Source: DATCVA01 sp036567205 (GTDB lineage Bacteria; Pseudomonadota; Gammaproteobacteria; Burkholderiales; Burkholderiaceae_B). Taken from it: DNA of 17,646 bases. The position numbers and the translations under genes were made by a program. Below are positions 15,196 through 17,646 of this stretch, one piece after another (position 1 is the stretch's first letter; every line of letters starts with the position of its first letter). The stretch covers positions 1 to 17,646 of the forward strand of contig DATCVA010000126.1 of assembly GCA_036567205.1 (NCBI GenBank). The letters are read 5' to 3'. The notes under the pieces were generated by a model. That model was not told where the DNA came from and searched no databases. It saw only the letters and a list, made by a program, of their open reading frames with translations.

Positions 15196-15677
15196 AACGC
15201 TATTTTTACCGGCTTCTTCTGCCCCTGCTTTTACTGGCGATTTGGCTGCTGTTGAACAATACCGTGTCGGCAGGGCAACTGGTGCTTGGCGCAACGCTAT
15301 CGCTTTTACTGGCATGGGCGGCAACAGCTTTGCGGCCGATCTACTCGCGGCCAAAACGTCTGCTGGTCCTGGCCACACTATTTTGGCACGTGTTCGTTGA
15401 TATCACGCGCTCCAATATTCAAGTTGCAAAGCTGATCTGGCGCGGCCATGCGTCGCACAGTCCGGGCTTTATAAAGATCCCGATTGATATTCGCGACCCT
15501 CACGGCCTGGCGGCACTGGCGTGTATTGTCACTTACACTCCTGGCACGGTTTGGTCCGGATTTTCGGAAAAAAACCGGATAATGACCTTACATGTGCTGG
15601 ACCTTAAAGACGAGGGCGCCTGGTTCGAAATCATCAAACAGCGCTACGAGCGTCCTTTAATGGAGATATTTGAATGA
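15192..15677 (+). CDS. mrpE: Na+/H+ antiporter subunit MrpE (PhaE/MnhE)
   Basis: A 161-residue protein with two or three N-terminal membrane segments (about 1-70) and a cytoplasmic tail. The tail holds the family's signature VTYTPGTVW (113-121) followed by a beta-rich end, MTLHVLDLKDEGAWFEIIKQ. Length matches the family (about 155-175). The ATG overlaps the mrpD stop as ATGA, with GGGGAA upstream. It is needed for a stable and active complex in other species. It overlaps mrpF by 4 nt. Confidence 0.95.
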   Translation: MKRYFYRLLLPLLLLAIWLLLNNTVSAGQLVLGATLSLLLAWAATALRPIYSRPKRLLVLATLFWHVFVDITRSNIQVAKLIWRGHASHSPGFIKIPIDIRDPHGLAALACIVTYTPGTVWSGFSEKNRIMTLHVLDLKDEGAWFEIIKQRYERPLMEIFE

Positions 15678-15955
15678 ATACCGTACTTTTATGGGCGGGT
15701 ACATTTGCATTGTGCTGTTTTGCCCTGGGTCTGGGCTGTGCCGCGGTGCGCCTGTTGCGCGGCCCTACGCCGCAAGATCGGGTGCTTGCTCTGGACACCA
15801 TGTACATCAATGGCATGTTAATTATTTTGACCCTGGGCATACGATTCGGCACCGACATATATTTTGACATTGCCTTGCTGATAGGCATGTTCGGTTTCGT
15901 CAGTTCCGCCGCAATGGCCAAGTTTCTGCTTCGTGGCGAGGTTATCGAGCCATGA
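15674..15955 (+). CDS. mrpF: Na+/H+ antiporter subunit MrpF (PhaF/MnhF)
   Basis: A 93-residue protein with three membrane helices. The loop after the first helix carries the family signature RGPTPQDRVLALDTM (29-43), including the conserved Asp35 that is essential in studied homologues. The ATG overlaps the mrpE stop (ATGA) and has GGAG upstream. It overlaps mrpG by 4 nt. Confidence 0.95.
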   Translation: MNTVLLWAGTFALCCFALGLGCAAVRLLRGPTPQDRVLALDTMYINGMLIILTLGIRFGTDIYFDIALLIGMFGFVSSAAMAKFLLRGEVIEP

Positions 15956-16278
15956 CTACCGTACCATTGTGGGCCTCTATTCCCGCCAGCATACTTTTAA
16001 TTATTAGCGGAGTACTAACGCTGATCGGTTCAGCGGGCTTGCTGCGATTCAAGCGTTTTTATTCGCGCATGCATGCCCCGACTCTGGGCAATACGCTGGG
16101 TGTGGCGGCGGTATTGCTGGCTTCGATCCTGGTTTCCTCCGCACTGGTCGGTCGACCGGTATTGCATCAGATCCTGATTACGTTTTTTCTGATTATTACG
16201 TCGCCTGTAACCGCCATGCTGTTAATGCAAGCCGCAATTAGTCGTGACCCGCGGCGCCCGGTCGACGACGACGATTAA
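15952..16278 (+). CDS. mrpG: Na+/H+ antiporter subunit MrpG (PhaG/MnhG)
   Basis: A 108-residue protein with three membrane helices, last gene of the operon. It contains the family block GSAGLLRFKRFYSRMHAPT (25-43) with the conserved proline at 43, then LGNTLGVAAVLLASIL and a late ITSPVTAMLLMQAA. The tail is acidic (VDDDD). The ATG overlaps the mrpF stop (ATGA) with GAGG upstream. No intrinsic terminator is evident in the 118 nt before the next gene, so some read-through is possible. Confidence 0.95.
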   Translation: MTTVPLWASIPASILLIISGVLTLIGSAGLLRFKRFYSRMHAPTLGNTLGVAAVLLASILVSSALVGRPVLHQILITFFLIITSPVTAMLLMQAAISRDPRRPVDDDD

Positions 16279-16396
16279 CAATCCAATTAGACTAATGGCT
16301 TAATTATTTTGTAACATCAATCTTTTCGGTTTCTTTTATACTGTTTTCCAAGGCTTCCGTAGCCATCGTGGTTCGAATCGCTCTAAGGAGACAGAT

Positions 16397-16918
16397 ATGC
16401 ATAACCGAACAGAAACCGTCCGTTTTCCCCTTCAGGCCCTTACCGTTTTCACCATGTTTGCTGCTTGCCTGTTTTCGGCTGCTGTATTGGCCCAAGGGAC
16501 AAGCCTTGGCACGACCCCGCCAACGTTAAGTCCCCAGGCCCAATATAAACTCGACGTCGAGCGCTGCAAGACAGGGCAAACAAATCAGGATCAAGCGACC
16601 TGTATGCAAGAAGCCGGCGCAGCCCTTGAAGAGGCCAAGCGTAATCGTTTAAACAACGGACAAGCCGGCTCATACCAGCAAAATGCAACCGACCGTTGTA
16701 ATGCCCTGCCGCAAGGCGAGCGCCAGGATTGCCTGACGCAAATGGCTGGCCAGAACACGACGGTTCAGGGCAGCATCGGGGGCGGCGGCGTGTTACGTGA
16801 AACCACTATCACCACAACACCGTCTCAGCCTGACGCGCTCACTGCGCCTGCTACACCCCAAATGCCAGGAACGCCATCAACCGCCCCCATGGACAAACCA
16901 GCCAACTCAATCAAATAG
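16397..16918 (+). CDS. Exported protein of unknown function with two cysteine pairs
   Basis: This 173-residue protein has a signal peptide (hydrophobic core about 13-30, likely cut after VLA at residue 32), so it is periplasmic or secreted. Cys24 lies inside the hydrophobic core and does not make a good lipobox. The mature part has four cysteines in two similar units: Cys57-x11-Cys69 (ERCKTGQTNQDQATC) and Cys101-x10-Cys112 (DRCNALPQGERQDC). A glycine patch GSIGGGGVLRE (125-135) and a Thr/Pro-rich tail follow. The even cysteine count suggests two disulfides. I recognise the general look of a conserved Burkholderiales hypothetical protein but no named family. The start is backed by a strong ribosome site, AAGGAGA at 16385-16391. 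A candidate -10 TATACT lies at 16337-16342. Confidence 0.8.
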   Translation: MHNRTETVRFPLQALTVFTMFAACLFSAAVLAQGTSLGTTPPTLSPQAQYKLDVERCKTGQTNQDQATCMQEAGAALEEAKRNRLNNGQAGSYQQNATDRCNALPQGERQDCLTQMAGQNTTVQGSIGGGGVLRETTITTTPSQPDALTAPATPQMPGTPSTAPMDKPANSIK

Positions 16919-17028
16919 GCGGGCTAAAAGCGGTTGTTATCAAGGAATGTATCCGATACAGCGCTGATACCGCAGACTTTTATCTTTAGTCCCTGGTTCC
17001 ATAAGGACATTCAAATTCGAACGGCAAA

Positions 17029-17068
17029 CATAATTAACGGGCTCTTTTTAACGAGCCCGTTAATTATG
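17029..17068. terminator. Perfect 16-bp hairpin, probable terminator between convergent genes
   Basis: CATAATTAACGGGCTC (17029-17044) is exactly repeated in inverse form at 17053-17068, with an 8-nt loop TTTTTAAC. The stem has a GC-rich inner part and AT-rich outer part. It lies between the exported-protein gene (plus) and the histidine kinase (minus), where a bidirectional terminator is expected. There is no long T-run after either arm, so it is not a classic intrinsic terminator. An mRNA-stabilising hairpin is the alternative. Confidence 0.6.
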
Positions 17069-17214
17069 GGAACTAGCCCGTACTTTCTATTCGTACCTAA
17101 TTCTATTTCCAAATCAATTTATCTCCATACACAACCCCTACGCGCCAACCAATATGGCGGCCCGCGGAGAAGGAAGGACCTTCTTGCCATCACTCGTCAC
17201 GACCGTATTGCTCA

Positions 17215-17646
17215 TTATTCCTGTCTTGTTAATTTAGCGCCCATCCGAGGACCTGGAAACACTACACTGACCCTTGTCCCCGAAAATGCCGGACGACTCG
17301 TCAGGCTCCACCATGCGCCGTGTGCGCGAGCAATTTCCCGCACAATGGCAAGGCCCAGGCCCGAGCCATCGATATTGGCCCGCGGCGAGCGATAAAAAGC
17401 TTCGAAAATTCGATCGCTGTCGGCAGAGTCGACGCCAGGGCCGTCGTCTTCCACAGACAAGGAAGGCGGTGTAGCCCCCACTTGCAGGCGGACGCATTGT
17501 CCACCAACACCATAGCGTAGCGCGTTGTCGATCAGGTTGCCGAGCAACTCTTCCAATAACAACGGGTCGGCGTCGATCCAAACCGATTCGTCAGGCGCGA
17601 CAAACTGCATTTCAATGTGATGAGCCCGCGCGGCTGGTATCCATTC
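17215..17646 (-). CDS. Sensor histidine kinase, C-terminal part (cut by the window edge)
   Basis: The last 143 residues of a two-component sensor kinase are present; the frame stays open to the right edge (EWIPAARAHHIEMQFVAPDE). It holds the complete ATP-binding (HATPase_c) core: N box LLGNLIDNALRYG, G1 box VEDDGPGV, F box IFEAFYRS and G2 box GSGLGLAIVREIA. The sensor, HAMP and phospho-accepting His parts lie outside the window. The pattern resembles TctE/QseC-type kinases, which usually sit next to an OmpR-type response regulator. An internal ATG at 17610 is not the true start. The stimulus cannot be judged from this part. Confidence 0.92.
   Translation of the reverse strand, partial: EWIPAARAHHIEMQFVAPDESVWIDADPLLLEELLGNLIDNALRYGVGGQCVRLQVGATPPSLSVEDDGPGVDSADSDRIFEAFYRSPRANIDGSGLGLAIVREIARAHGAWWSLTSRPAFSGTRVSVVFPGPRMGAKLTRQE

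Noticed and set aside
16370..16379. GGTTCGAATC, which looks like a tRNA T-loop, possibly an attachment site or tRNA remnant
   Set aside because: The flanking bases do not form a T-stem and there is no anticodon or acceptor arm around it; it lies in the leader of the exported-protein gene.
16934..17395. 153-codon plus-strand open frame after the exported protein
   Set aside because: It runs through the perfect hairpin and antisense to the histidine kinase, with no ribosome site or protein-like features.

Overview
The window looks like chromosome from a Betaproteobacterium, most likely of the order Burkholderiales and plausibly the family Alcaligenaceae. This is inferred from gene content and order: a LivM-LivG fusion, a cysT-cysW-cysA-cysB order, a six-gene Mrp/Pha antiporter operon with A and B fused, and a Dnr/FNR-type regulator. 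Base composition looks mid-range by eye (low to mid 50s percent GC, not computed). No rRNA, tRNA, insertion sequence, phage gene or CRISPR array was recognised.

Layout. Positions 11-4233 (minus strand) hold an operon for a HAAT-family (branched-chain amino acid/amide) ABC importer: a Tat-exported binding protein, permease LivH, and a fused permease-ATPase LivMG. The second ATPase, LivF, would lie just outside the left edge. A 150-nt gap between the binding protein and livH can fold into a long nested hairpin. Positions 4632-5183 (minus) encode a maltose-type O-acetyltransferase. Positions 5372-5909 (minus) form a small stress-type unit: csbD, then a DUF1328 membrane peptide of 53 residues, closed by a strong intrinsic terminator. 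A possible 27-residue membrane microprotein follows on the plus strand at 6287-6370.

Positions 6530-9002 (plus) are an eroded sulfate-import locus. The 5' half of cysT is joined to a 54-nt scrap from the start of cysW and then to the 3' part of cysW, with each piece in a different frame. cysA is complete. cysB starts with GTG, carries an in-frame TAG at codon 113, and stops abruptly about halfway, where it abuts the end of a convergent Dnr-like CRP/FNR gene (9000-9677, minus). No sbp gene is present next to cysT. High-affinity sulfate uptake from this locus should therefore be lost, leaving an orphan CysA.

Positions 9736-10116 encode a YbaN-type DUF454 membrane protein, divergent from the Dnr-like gene. 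Positions 10296-16278 hold the complete Mrp (Pha/Mnh) cation/proton antiporter operon: mrpAB fused, then C, D, E, F and G, each overlapping the next by 1 to 4 nt. Such a complex exports Na+ or K+ in exchange for H+ and supports alkali and salt tolerance. It is followed by an exported four-cysteine protein of unknown function (16397-16918), a perfect 16-bp hairpin at 17029-17068, and the C-terminal part of a sensor histidine kinase (minus) that runs off the right edge.

The most notable feature is the multi-lesion decay of the sulfate locus around an intact ATPase. I did not see convincing evidence for a wholly new biological system. The microprotein and the structured non-coding elements are the least explained items.
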